A stretch of DNA of 64,000 bases from Spirodela intermedia (GCA_902729315.2 LR746275.1:4126185-4190184), one strand, 5' to 3'. Positions 52,399 through 63,524 are shown, counted from the stretch's first letter. The notes: generated by a model from the letters alone, not told the origin. Made by a program: numbers and translations.

Positions 52399-52427
52399 TA
52401 GGGTTTAAGGTTTTTTTTTTTTTTTTT
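52399..52427 (+). repeat. Telomeric-repeat/poly(T) junction 2
   Basis: TAGGGTTTAAGG (52399-52410), a slightly diverged telomeric unit, is followed by 17 T (52411-52427). It separates the adenylate kinase cDNA from a 5S-derived SINE. Confidence 0.85.
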
Positions 52428-52680
52428 GGGATAACTGTCTTGGGCCGAACTTCTCGAGAGTTCAGGTTGCCTCTTGGCAAGTTGTTTTCAGAGCTGGGTG
52501 CTTGTCGGCATGTTGTTCGTGAGATGGATGCCATGCTTCTTGGCATGATGGTAGGGGTGCTTGTCGGCACATACCCAAGGACTTCCTAGGGAGTTCACCC
52601 ATCTAAGGATGACTCCCACCTAAGCATGCTTAAATTTAGAGTTCTTATGGGATCTGGTGGCAACTCTCCCATTAGAGGGG
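52428..52680 (-). mobile_element. 5S-rRNA-derived SINE-like element, copy 1 (short)
   Basis: On the minus strand it opens with AATGGGAGAGTTGCCACC. A 5S-like block follows, CATAAGAACTC..TTAAGCATGCTTAGG and then GATGGGTGAACTCCC and AGGAAGTCC. These correspond to 5S rRNA box A, the intermediate element and box C. The element ends in AAGTTCGGCCCAAGACAGTT and a poly(A) tail. The middle part is shorter than in copy 2. Confidence 0.75.
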
Positions 52681-52745
52681 TTGGTTTTAAACTTAGGGTT
52701 TAAGGTTTTTATTTATTTATTTTAAATTTATTATTATTATTTATA
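52681..52745 (+). repeat. Telomeric-repeat/A+T tail junction 3 (degraded)
   Basis: ACTTAGGGTTTAAGG (about 52691-52705) is followed by T5 and an ATTTATTT..TTATTATTATT tract. On the minus strand this is an A-rich tail of the LINE copy to the right, with the telomeric text partly mutated. Confidence 0.7.
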
Positions 52746-53895
52746 ATTGATTAGATGAGAGAGGAATTTGTCATAATAAGTGTAGGCAAATTCATGGCAT
52801 CTATCATCACTCTTGAGCTAATAGCTAAGGTGCGTTCCACATTAGTGGTACGTGACAAGTGTCATGATGATGTCGTGGTTGTGGTGTGTGATAGACTTGA
52901 AATCAGAAACAAAGGAAACACGTACCTATATCTCCATTGTGGTCTTTAGCGGCCAATGGTAGCCGCCCCTGATCTCCTCCAAGCAATACGTCACTGCTGT
53001 GGAGGGGCCGATAGTAGAGTGTGATGTATATATAAAGAGGGTATGTCGAGTTGCTCAAGTCTATGAGCACCTCGAGCTTCGAGGGGCATGTTTTGTCGAG
53101 AAGAGAAGACTGTCCTCCGACACGATCTAACTCTATGCGTAACAAGAGTGTCGGCCGTTTAATTCTTTTCTTAGAACTAATGCGTAATGGCTGTGATACG
53201 CCCTTGACATCTCATGATGTTTGTTCAGATGTTCTTGAGCCTCCAATGAGGATAAAAGTCTACACATAACATGTCCACTAACACTTTGAAGTCAAATTCT
53301 AGGATAATATCAGTAATATTTTACTCCTCATAAAAAAGTAAATCATCCCATATTGCCATAGCCTCTACCACAGTGTTAGTCCGTATATTATAAAAGTTTG
53401 AGGAGGCAAAGAGAATACATTCTGTACTATCGCTTGAGCTAGATGGTCTTGGGTTGCTTTGAGATGCTCCATCGACGTTGAGTTTTTACCGTCTAACATT
53501 TGGTGATGTCCATCTAATAGATCAGATATTAGTCCAAGTTTGTATAGGTATGATATGAAGTCCCCAAAGCCTAAAAGCCTCACAAATAGAACATGAACAT
53601 TTCATTTTGTTTGGCACTAAGGAATGAGTACTTCGAAATCATTGTGTTACGTGCCTCATAGTTTCTATGGCATGTATCACTTGACTTGTAAATTGAGATG
53701 AGTTACATCTCTTCTATATTTCCCATAACATATATGCTATGGAGATATGGATGAAGGAACTAACCTTGACACTCGTTGGTGAGTCAATGATTCTCCTAAA
53801 TACCTCTAGTGGTGGTCTCGTAAGTCTATATGAGAGCGTTGGAAGCCAATTCGTTAGCAGTTGACTCCAACACTCGACAACAATATCACTATGGA
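52746..53895 (-). mobile_element. 5'-truncated LINE copy (RNase H and 3' region)
   Basis: Parallel to about 55430-56612 of the longer LINE, with substitutions and small indels. Minus-strand translation shows the RNase H start KLNVDGASQSNPRPS near 53490 and LINLSNSTYPLYIYITL-like text downstream, broken by stops. Homology to the longer LINE runs up to CAATATCACTAT and stops exactly where TTTAGGG begins. The truncated 5' end therefore joins telomeric DNA directly. Confidence 0.8.
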
Positions 53896-53936
53896 TTTAG
53901 GGTTTAGGGTTTTTTTTTTTTTTTTGTTTTTGTTTT
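53896..53936 (+). repeat. Telomeric-repeat/poly(T) junction 4
   Basis: Two perfect TTTAGGG units (53896-53909) are followed by a T run interrupted by G (about 53910-53936). To the right is SINE copy 2 in antisense. Confidence 0.9.
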
Positions 53937-54401
53937 ATAATTGTCTTGGGCCGAACTTCTCAGGAGGTCACCCATCCTAGTACTTCACATGCCCAAGCAC
54001 TTTGGTGCCTCTCAAGCACATTCTTCAGAGATAGATGCCACTTGCACCTCTCAACATCGTGGCAAGGGTGTCTCTCGGCACGTTCTTTGGAGTTGGGGGC
54101 ATCTTGGCATGGTGAGATGGATGTCACATATGTGTCTCTCAATATGGTGGCAGGGGTGCCTCTTGGCACGTTCTTCGCAACTGGGGGCGTCTTGGCATAG
54201 TTAGATGGATGCCACATATGCCTCTCGGCACGATCATGCAGCGGTGCCTTTCAGCACATGTAGAGCAAGCATCTCGCAACACATGCACATGTACCCGGGG
54301 ACTTCCTAGGGAGGTCACCCATCCGGAGACTGCTCCCACCCGAGCACACTTAACTCCGGAGTTCTTATGAGATTCAGTGGCAACTCTCCCACTAAGGGGG
54401 G
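53937..54401 (-). mobile_element. 5S-rRNA-derived SINE-like element, copy 2 (longest)
   Basis: It has two 5S-like blocks. The head block (54385-54296 on the minus strand) carries AGAACTCCGGAGTTAAGTGT, GGATGGGTGACCTCCC and GGAAGTCC. The tail block (54003-53950) carries AAGTGCTTGGGCATG, TACTAGGATGGGTGACCTCC and GAAGTTCGGCCC. Between them lie about 280 bp of imperfect repeats of roughly 85 bp with AACGTGCC.AGAGGCACC and GGCATCCATCTCACCATGCC motifs. The poly(A) tail and lack of TG..CA ends argue for a SINE rather than an LTR. Pol III transcription from the 5S-type internal promoter is inferred. Confidence 0.8.
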
Positions 54402-54434
54402 TTAGGGTTTAGGGTTTTTTTTTTTTTTTTTTTT
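54402..54434 (+). repeat. Telomeric-repeat/poly(T) junction 5
   Basis: TTAGGGTTTAGGG (54402-54414) is joined on its left to GGGGG of SINE copy 2 and followed by 20 T (54415-54434). Confidence 0.92.
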
Positions 54435-55057
54435 GGAGGGTGAAAGACCTCTTTTTTTAGAGGGTATGTGATAATACTAGAGATAGACTCCAATTCACTC
54501 ATCATATTTGAAGAAGCCGGTTGGTCTACATTTGGGCTAAAAGAGCCTTTGAGTTCATGAAGTTGGAATATCTGGTCAACTGTAGTAGGACGTGTAAACC
54601 TCCATGTTGTGCACCATGAGGTGTTCCTACAAGACAAGAATTTGCTGCAGTAAGTGGTTCTAAGAAATAAATAAAATGATATAAAGTGGTGAGAAAAGAG
54701 TTGTTAAGACAGTGAAGAGGATAGAACTATGCTTGGAGTATGACAATAAGCCCAAATATGAATTTGTCTTTCTAGTGTTGTACGCGTCTAATCTCTTTGG
54801 CCAAGATCTTGTTAGTACCATCAGTTGTTGTACTTCCTCTAAGTAAGTAAGGGACCTTTCACCCCACGAAGAATGACTTGGTTTCTTTTTCTAACTCTTT
54901 TCCTTTTCTCTTATTCTCTCTCTCTTCTTTCTCTCTCTTTTTTTTTTTTTTTTTTTGAGGGCCTCTTCTTTTACCCTCCACTAATGCCCATTATTTGGTG
55001 TACAAGGGTAATTCCCTTTCGAGTCTAGTGATTAGGGGAAGGAAAATAGAATGCTCG

Positions 55058-55080
<23 letters not shown>
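54435..55080 (-). other. Stacked LINE-type 3' tails with repeated poly(T) tracts
   Basis: Besides the tract at 54415-54434, long T runs end at about 54956 and 55080. Each is followed by the same text, GAGGGCC(T)CTT..ACCCTCCACTAAT. The tract at 54434 is followed by the related GGAGGGTGAAAGACCTC. On the minus strand this looks like three successive A-tailed 3' ends of one element family. No coding domain is visible in 54435-54930. Confidence 0.55.
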
Positions 55081-55088
<8 letters not shown>

Positions 55089-55789
55089 TTCCCTCACCCT
55101 CCACTAATTATCTATGATGGGCTGGTGATTCTGGGAAAAGAAGTAGGCTGTCTCTTTTTCTTTTTTTTTTCTTTTTAAAGAGAGAGAAAGGGAGGGAGAA
55201 AGAAATAAAGAATCGAGAGAGAGAGAGAAGAGAGAGGGTCAATCCTATAGATATAGATCCTTCCCTTCTCATGGGTTCAAGCTGGCTGATGGTACTAATG
55301 AGATCTTGAGAGAGGTGCTAGGTTGGCGATTCACAACTAGTTTGGTAGGTCTGATGTGCTATAGACCTATAGTTCAAAAGTAGGCAGATGCCAACATGTG
55401 CTGATAGTTCTATGTCCTCACTACTTGAGGGTGATAGATAATAGATGTGAGGTGATTATGAGGAGAGTAATGATTGGAAGTAATATACCTAGGTGGATTA
55501 CGATGTGCCTTGTTGTCCATCTTGTGTTGATAGGCAAAGTGCATTCCACATCGGTGGTATGGGATGAACGCTATGATAATGTCATGGTTGTGGCTTGTGA
55601 TAGACCTGAAAACATAAATAAAGGAAACACATACCTGTATCTCCATTGTGGTCTTCAGTGGCCAATAGTAACCACCCCTGATCTCCTCCAAGCAATACGC
55701 CACTGCCGTGGAGTGGCCAGTAGTGGAGTGCGGTGTATGCATAAAGAGGGTATACCGAGTCGCTCAAGTCTATGAGCACCTCAGGCTGC

Positions 55790-58700
55790 AAGGGGCATGT
55801 CCTACCAAAAAGAGAAGACTATCCTCCGACGCAATCTGACTCCATACATAGCAAGGGCGTCGGCTGTCTGATTCCCTTCTCGGAACTGATGCGTAATGGT
55901 TGTGATGCGTCCTTGACATCGCATGATGTTTGCCCAAATATTCTTGAGCCTCTAATGAGGACAAGAGTCCGCACGTAACATGTCCACTAACACTTTGGAA
56001 TCAGATTCTAAGACAATATTAGTAATATTTTGCTCCTCACAAAGAAGCAAACCATCCCGTATTGCCATAACCTCTACCTCAGTATTAGTTCGTATATTAT
56101 AAAAGTTCAAAAAGGCAAAGAAAATGCATCATGTACTATCACGTAAAATACTTCCTCCTCCAGATGGTCCAGGGTTGCCTTGAGATGCTCCATCGACGTT
56201 GAGTTTCCACTGTCTAACCCTTGGTGGTGTCCATCTAACAGATCAGATAGTAGTCCAGGTCTGTGTAGGTATGATATGGAGTCCCCAAAGCCCAAAAGCC
56301 TCACAAACAGAACACGAGTGTTTCGTTTTGTTTAGCACTAAGGAATGAGTACTCTGAAGCCATTGTGTTACGTGCCTCATAATCTCTATGACACGCATCA
56401 CTTGGCCTGCAAATCGAGATGAGTTACGTCCTTTCCATATTTCCCATAACATATATACTATGGAGATACGGATAAAAGGACTAACCTTGACACTCGTCGG
56501 TGAGTCAATGACTCTCCTAAAGACCTCTAGTGGTGGTCTCATAGGTCTGTACGAGATCATTAAGAGCCAATTCGCTAGAAGTTGACGCCAACACTTGACA
56601 GCAATATCACTATAGAAAAATAAATGTTCGATACTTTTGTCCGTCGTGATGGAACAACAATGACATCTCCTTTCCACCTCCTGATCGGTGACAATCACTC
56701 GATCGTTGGTGGGTAGTCTTCGGTGCATGAACTTCCACAAGAAGAATGAAATACGAGGTGTGATGGCTGGATGCCATATGAGATTTTCCCAAAATGTCTT
56801 TGGGGAGCGGTTTCTAAAGTGCTCCCAAGAGGAGCTACAAGAGAAACTGACATCTACGGTAAGTGTCCAGATGGGTTGGTTCTTAGTAAAACTCGTCTCA
56901 GTCATAGTGATGGCTGGTAATAAGTCTGACGGTAGTCCATGCTTCTCAATAAGTAGACGAGTGTCTCCTTGGAGAAGCTGGGCTACCGTCAAGCGAGGCC
57001 AAGAGGATGTGAAAGTGGTAAAACTGGCCAATGGTGTGTCCTCTAGCCAAGTGTCATACCAGGCACTGATCGTGCCTCGCCCTACTCGCCAACGAATAAG
57101 GGGCACCATCTCTAACCAATGTTGCTGCCAGTCTGCCCATCGTTTGACTCATTTGATGTCAATGGGCTGTCGAGCTCACTCACCATATTTGGTTGACACA
57201 AAAAAGCCTAGCACCGATGGTGTGGTCCTCATCCTCCAAACGAGTTTCTTTTAAAGCATGTTGAGTACATCTTGAGGGCGCCGAATACCTAGGCCACCCT
57301 CATCCGTAGGTCGACATGCTTTCTCCCAAGAAACTCGACGTTGGCGACGAGGTCCCTCAAGTTGTCCATCCCAAAGGAAGGACGTGTATATCTATCTAAT
57401 AGTATGTAAGATGGTGTCTGGTACCTCATGGACTGCCAAAAGGTGTAATGGCATGCTCATGAGGACATGGCGTATCAACTGGATCCGTCTTCTAGGGGAT
57501 AGAAGTTGTAACTTCCATCCCGCTAATTTCTTCCTCAACTTGCCCACTAGGGCGTCAAAATAGTGTATGCGCTTACGGCTGAAGAAGATAGGACATCCTA
57601 GATAGTCAAAAGGTAAGTGTCCACGAGAGAACCCTGTTAGGCACTGGATGCGTCATATGGTCCCTATGGGGGTAGAAGGGCTTACCATGAAGCTACTCTT
57701 CGAGTCATTTACGAGTTGACCTGCAGCTTGCTCATACTTCGAGATAATACTCATGAGCCCTCTAATGGATGTCTCACATCCATTGAAGAAGAGTATTGCA
57801 TCATCAGCAAAGAGAGAGTGTGAGATGATTGGACAACCCCTCTTCGAGTAGTATGGTCGGATAAGTCTTTGATTGATCGCTCAGGTGAGGGATCGACTGA
57901 GGACTTCTTCGACCAAGATGAAGAGGGTGGGTGATAGTGGATCGCCCTGTCGTAGACCTCTCGTGGCCGTGAAGAATGGTGTAGAGTTACCATTCACCAA
58001 TAAAGAGAAATGATTCTCCCTAACACATGCATCGACTAAGTCAATGAAATCGTCGGTGAACCCAAAGCATCTAAGAACCTTAATGAGGAAACTCCACTCT
58101 ATCCTATCAAAGGCCTTCTCTATGTCTAATTTGATGATGATGTTAGAGCCTCGACAGTCATGGCCAAGGGACTGTGCTAGTTCATGTACTAGCATGATGT
58201 TATCATGAATGTACTGTCCCTTGACAAATCCGCATTGCTCTAGAGATATAAGTTTATCAAGGAAACTACTCAATCTACGTGTAACGATCTTAGATACAAC
58301 TTTATAACACACGTTACATAAACTGATAGGTCGAAAGTCTCTAAATGAAGTTGGGGTAGTCACCTTCGGTATAAGTGCAAGGAAGGTGGCCTTCCAACTT
58401 CGTGTAAAGACTTTACGACGAAAGATTTCCTTGATAGCCTAGATGAGATCAATGCCAATGATATCCCAACATGAAACGTAAAAATCAGCTGGGAAACCAT
58501 CGGGCCCAGGTGCACGATGTCTGCTCATAGAGAAAACTACTTCCTTGATCTCTTCTCCCGTAGGTATGACCGTCATGAGAGAGCTCTCATGGTGAGTGAT
58601 TAATGATGGGATTGAAGTGAGCATATCATCAGAAATCTCAATCGGCTGAGAGGTTAAGAGAGTACGAAAGTACTCAACCCCTGCCTCTTGCATGCAGGAA

Positions 58701-59848
58701 AGGTCTTGATCATATGTCTCTAAAAGGGAGGTATAATCTGAACGTGAACGGTGAGCAACCGATGCATGAAAGAAACGAGTGTTTCTATCACCCTCTTGTA
58801 ACCACTAGATGCGTGATTTTTGAAGATAGAATAACTCCTGTCGTCGCACAACCTCATCAAGCTGGTCTCTCACTCTACTCCTCCTTTCCTAAGCAGCATC
58901 TAAATATCTAGCTTGCAGTAGTCTTTCAACCTCTGCTAACTCTTTTTACAGTGCATCAACCTGGGTATGGACTCCCATAGATATATCAGTTCCACCATTT
59001 AAGGTGGAGTTTGAGATTCCTTAACCTATAGCTAAGGTTCTCCATAGGAGAATCTGAAATATGTCTGTACCAGTGATTCCGTACAAAACTCTGAAAGTCT
59101 TAATGTTGAAGCCACATGATCTGAAATCTGAATGGAGGTCTGTGGGTGCTCATACTCTGTTTAGGGAGTATGAGGATCAGGGTGTGATCTGACCTATAAC
59201 GAGTAATATCGTAACTAATATGGGATGTCGCACCATGGCGATGCTGTTGATGAAACAGCAATCGATACGCTCATAAATCAAAGCGTCCCCTCGATTGTTG
59301 CTCTATGTCCATGTCTCGCCTGATGTAGGTGGCTCAATAAGAGCTAATCGAAAAATACAATCATTGAACGTCTCCATGTTACGGGCCCTAGGGATCCGTC
59401 CACCTTGACGTTCACTAGTATTACGAACACAGTTGAAGTCACCTGCTAGGTACTAAGGAGACTCAACTAGTGTAGGGTAGTCCCTCACGTACTGAACTAG
59501 GTCCGCCCAAAGAGTTTCCCTTTCTTCGGATCTATGTGATGCATAGATGACCGAGAAGGTGAACTCTTGGGTGAGATTTCGAATCGTCATAGTGATATGT
59601 TGGGATCCCTCGACTAGCAACTCCATAGAGTATGGTCTAGTCTAAAAGAGCCAAATATGATTCGTGGGGTTGGAGTGAAAATGATCCATACCTAATCGCC
59701 TAAGTAAGGGTTGGATACGATCTGATGATATCATAGGCTTAATGAGGCCTACTATACCTAGTCGATACTGTCTGATAAAGCTAGCTATATAGAATTGGGT
59801 TTCGAGGTTACCTATACCTCGACAATTTCATATGATGCTAGGTATCAT
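55790..59848 (-). pseudogene. LINE ORF2, endonuclease-reverse transcriptase-RNase H, broken
   Basis: Minus-strand landmarks in order are the endonuclease (NCRGIGN near 59825; YLAGDFNCVRN near 59440), RT (HRAPGPDGFPADFY near 58510; FRPISLCNVCYKVVSKIVTR near 58320; KLDIEKAFDRIEW; LRQGDPLSPTLF; active-site FADD at 57811-57800), zf-RVT (WHPAITPRISFFLWKFMHRR near 56790) and RNase H (WKLNVDGASQGNPGPSGGG near 56210). The enzyme nicks target DNA and copies RNA by target-primed reverse transcription. Several in-frame stops (for example in place of W before NCRG) make it inactive. The RNase H domain marks it as one of the plant L1 lineages that acquired RNH. Confidence 0.85.
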
Positions 59849-59851
59849 GAT

Positions 59852-62790
59852 CTAATGAGTGGCCCCACGAGTCCTAGATCTCGTGGAGTAAGGTGAGCGT
59901 CTAGTGAGTCGTGTGGTCCTAGCCTCCGTCTGATATCCCTCATCTAGGTAGGTAGTCTCAATGTCAGTCTCAGATCCACTATCCTCATGGGTACTAGTCA
60001 TGTGGCCACTAGTATCATGAGCACTAGATGAGGAGGATGGGTGCGGTGCTTGACGATTCATCAAGCACTGTCCTCTATCGGGGCTCTCCCTAGAATCAAC
60101 AGGTGGTGGATCAAGTATAAGGAACTGATCTGGCGGGTGTAGTGGGGGAGAAGGGGAGAGGGTATAAGAATCAGAACGGCGGGCTACGTAAGATGTACTA
60201 ATAGGAAGTGTGCTGGGGGTAGGCCCTCCTAGTAGATCTTCGACGGGGATTTGAGGGGGATGGGTAGTGCCCAAGCCGATACCCTTAGAGAAAGGGGTAG
60301 ACCTGAGTCGGTGGGGACTAAGAGGTGAAGGACTCCTGCTATGTGGGGAAGAGCAAATGGGCCGAGAAGAACTGGGTGGTGGAGAGACACTAATGGGTGG
60401 AGTGGGGTGGGTGAGTATGGGGGGTCAGATAGCCCGGGGGGATCTAGTATGTGGAGTTTGACTAGGTGAGTCCCTCGTAGTAGGGGATGCTAGCCCTTTG
60501 GAAGGCCTAGTTCCCCTCTGTGCAAGTCCCTCGAAGGTGTTTGAGGTTAGGGGTTTCTTTCCCTTGCCTAAAGAGGAAGGTGTAGCCTCTCGTGTTCCTT
60601 TCTTCCCCCCTATGTGGATGGAAGAAGGGCGTCCAACTGCCAGCTTTCGCCGTGCATGTTGTGTCTCAATCAATGAACTAGGCTTCTCCTGTGCCTTCTG
60701 AGGTAAGGAAGGTGGAGCCGCCATAGGGACAATCGACCTCTAAGGATGACGAGCACTCTGAGCATCCTTTCTCATTTCGACGAGATAATCGTCATATGAG
60801 ATCGGTACTAAAAAGGCTCGTGTGGTCGCTTGTGGTGTACCTGCCTTCTGACGACATGTGCTGACAGTGTGGCCCAAGATAGCACAATGTGTGTAGAAAT
60901 ATGATAATCTTTTGTAAATAATAGGCTGATAAAGCTCATCATCTCCACTACGTATAACGAGAGTCCTCTGTAGAGGGGCCATTAGGTCCACCTCTATACA
61001 AACTCGTGCATATCCTAGCCGGTTGAACATTTTTACGCCTGGGTCAAGGCATATGAATGTTCCCACCGCATTTGCCAAAGACTCAAGTGCCTTTGGTGTA
61101 AATAAATGGGCAGGTAGGCCAGGGAAGCCCACCCATAATGGAACCGCATGGGATTGATGTGCTCGGTGCCCTATGTCGGTCTGTGGTGTCCATTTGTGGG
61201 TATGGAGGGTAGACTCCCCCATTGTCCAAGTAAGTCGGCTCCATGCTCGACAATAATCCGCTTCTAGCTCAAAGCGGATGTATATGCTACGATAGTCTCG
61301 AGCTCCAATGGAGACTCGGCCCTGGAAATTCTAAGTGCCAAGTAAATCTTCTCTATGTCACCTATAGTTGGTCATTTCGTAGTGAAACGACCAACTAAGG
61401 TATATTGGAATGCGGCTACCATCTGGGAGACCTCCTCATAAGTAAAAGCTACTATCCTCCTCCCATCATCCTCGCTATAGCTTCGCACTGGGATAGTGGT
61501 ATCATAGAATGGGAATAGTACATGACGCAGTGATTCCTGTGGTGTGACAGTCTTTATGGAGGGGGCAGAGGGTCTAGACACTCGTTGCGCCTATGATAGG
61601 TGTCCAGTGGGCATAGTCGGGTTTGGCCTATGGGGCACAGTAGAGTCTAGCCCACTAGGTGTAGATATGGTGTGCCCAAGGGATGTGTTTGGGGCCAATA
61701 TAGAGGTCTCAATTAGTGCTGGGATCCTAGTTGGTTCGAGGGGCTCAGTTTGAGAGAGCCTAAGGGCCCCTGTAGGTAGAGGTAAAACCGGCTCAATTTG
61801 TTGACTCAGGGTAGGCCTAGAGGACGTGGTTGAGGGTGGACGTAAAAGTCGGCGTCCTATCTTCTTTTTGGGCCGCAGGCTCTTGCCCCTTACCTGGGCA
61901 AGAGCTTGGACAGGTGCAGCCTGAGCCGGCTGCTCAGGCTCGGCCTGGGCCACCTGGGCCTGGGCCGGTGCGTCCTGAGCCGGCGCAGCCTCGATGGGCT
62001 GGGCCGGCATGGCCTGGGCTAAAGCGGCCTCAGATGACGCTACCTGGGCCGGCTCAGCTCTAGCCACCTTGCCGGAGGCTCGCACGGGCCGCGCCTGTAC
62101 GGTGCCAGCTGAGCGGGGCTCGGCCCGTGATGGCGAGCCATCGTCCGCGGTGTCTGACGTTGATGACGTCAGTAGCGTCCCAGCCGAGGCATCGGCGATC
62201 GCAAAAAGTTGCGGCGCCTTTATGGCCACGTAATCCCCTCCGTTGATCTCAAGATCAACGGTTGGATCAAGTTGGCCGTAATGGCCGTGACCGTCCGAGG
62301 GCGGAGCCTCGGTAACGGCTGTTGAGGCCTTTATAGCCGGCTGATTCTGACCATTGATCATACGATCAATGGTTGGATCAGAGGGGGCCTCTTCGCCTGC
62401 CGTCGCCTCGTTCCCGGAGGGAGAGTGGACGGCGTCGACTGCTGTCCCCTCCGATTCCGGCCTCGGGAAGACGCCAGCTGATGTCGAATCACGGACGTCC
62501 ATGGTTCGACCGTTCAGCTCATTTACGGCCGTCTCCTCGGTCACATCAACCGGCGGAGAGAGAAGGCAAGGACAGGAGGCCGTTACTGCCACGTGTCGGC
62601 CTTCTGTTCGCTCGCATTCGTCGGGCGAGTTTTCATCTTTGGAGTGAAAACTCCGGAAGTGTACCTTCGCGATGAGGAAATTGCGAAACAAAGGCTTTAA
62701 TCCAGCGTTTTCGGTGCGTAATAGCTCGAAACCGATAGTTGTCGGCCTTCCGAATCGAATGGAAAAAGTTTCAGCGCGATCTGAGGTCAC
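59852..62790 (-). pseudogene. LINE ORF1, nucleic-acid-binding protein, broken
   Basis: Open from 62790 to 61591 (399 codons), then a TAG, then the same frame to 61372. A frame change follows, to 61222-60740, 60724-60425 and 60274-59852. The N-terminal third is low in structure and holds an Ala/Pro/Gln-rich run (about 62090-61880, for example AQAMPAQPIEAAPAQDAPAQ). The middle has the DUF4283-like signature VGRFTTK and PLWVGFPGLPAHLF, then YKRLSYFYTHCAILGHTVST, which with the next Cys forms the knuckle. The tail is Ser/Pro/Arg-rich. In this family ORF1 binds the element RNA; that role is known from relatives, not shown here. Confidence 0.75.
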
Positions 62791-62810
62791 ACGAAGGAGA
62801 TCTCACCATT

Positions 62811-63136
62811 TGATAACTGTCTTGGGCTGAACTTCTCAGGAGGTCACCCATCCTGGTACTTCACACGCCCAAACACTTTAGTGCCCAAGCACATTCATCG
62901 GAGATAGATGTCACTTGCGCCTTTTGGCATGATGGCAGGGGTGACTCTCGGCACATTCTTCACAGTTGAGGGCGTCTTGGCATAGTGAGATGGATGCCAC
63001 AACACGTGTCGCAACGCATGCACACAAACCTGGGGACTTCCCAAGGAGGTCACCCATCTGGGAACTGCTCTCACCGTAGCACACTTAACTCGTGAGTTCT
63101 TATGGGATTTAGTGACAACTCTCCTATTAAGGGGGG
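62811..63136 (-). mobile_element. 5S-rRNA-derived SINE-like element, copy 3, fused to the LINE 5' end
   Basis: Starts on the minus strand with AGGAGAGTTGTCAC and shows CTCACGAGTTAAGTGTGCT, GATGGGTGACCTCC, a short spacer, then GGATGGGTGACCTCCTGAG and AGTTCAGCCCAAGACAGTT. Instead of a poly(A) tail it runs through ATCAAA straight into the LINE leader at about 62810. Its 5' end meets TTAGGGTTTAGGG at 63137. Confidence 0.78.
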
Positions 63137-63169
63137 TTAGGGTTTAGGGTTTTTTTTTTTTTTTTTTTT
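63137..63169 (+). repeat. Telomeric-repeat/poly(T) junction 6
   Basis: TTAGGGTTTAGGG (63137-63149) is followed by 20 T (63150-63169), directly abutting the next antisense SINE. Confidence 0.92.
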
Positions 63170-63524
63170 GATAATTGTCTTTGGCCGAACTTCACATGCC
63201 TAAGCATTTTGGTGCCTCTCAGGCACATTCTTTGGAGATAGATGCCACTTGCACCTCTTGACATCGTGGCAGGGGTGCCTCTCGGCACATTCTTTGGAGC
63301 TGGAGGCATCTTGGCATGGTGACGTAGTGGTTCATAACACAAGCTAGGCAGCATGATCATGCAGCAGTGACTTTCAGCACATGCACAGCAAGCGTCTCGC
63401 AACGCATGCACACGTACCTGGGGACTTCCCAGGGAGGTCATCCATCCGGGGACTGCTCCCACCTGAGCATGTTTAACTCTGAAATTCTTATGGGATCCGG
63501 TGGCAACTCTCCCACTATGGGGGG
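63170..63524 (-). mobile_element. 5S-rRNA-derived SINE-like element, copy 4
   Basis: Minus-strand head has CCACCGGATCCCATAAGAAT and TTAAACATGCTCAGGTGGGA, then GGATG.ATGACCTCCCTGGG. The tail ends in AAGTTCGGCCAAAGACAATT and a poly(A). The tail 5S block is partly deleted compared with copy 2. It lies between junctions 6 and 7. Confidence 0.78.

Larger units (their letters stand above)
55081..62810 (-). mobile_element. Near full-length L1-type plant LINE
   Basis: About 7.7 kb on the minus strand: ORF1 (62790 to about 59850), ORF2 (59848 to about 55790) and a 3' region with poly(A) at 55080. Domain order is DUF4283-like and CCHC ORF1, then endonuclease, reverse transcriptase, zf-RVT and RNase H. 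It carries several stops, many explained by C-to-T change (for example CAG to TAG near 61591), and one frameshift, so it is not autonomous now. Its 5' end is fused to a 5S-derived SINE at 62811 without telomeric repeats. A related 5' end at 51.2 kb extends further upstream, so this copy is 5' truncated at about AAATGG. Confidence 0.85.

Noticed and set aside
53937-54401. Functional 5S rRNA genes or Cassandra TRIM LTRs
   Set aside because: The 5S-like blocks are diverged, incomplete and embedded in longer units with poly(A) tails. No TG..CA termini, paired LTRs or 120-bp intact 5S unit were seen.
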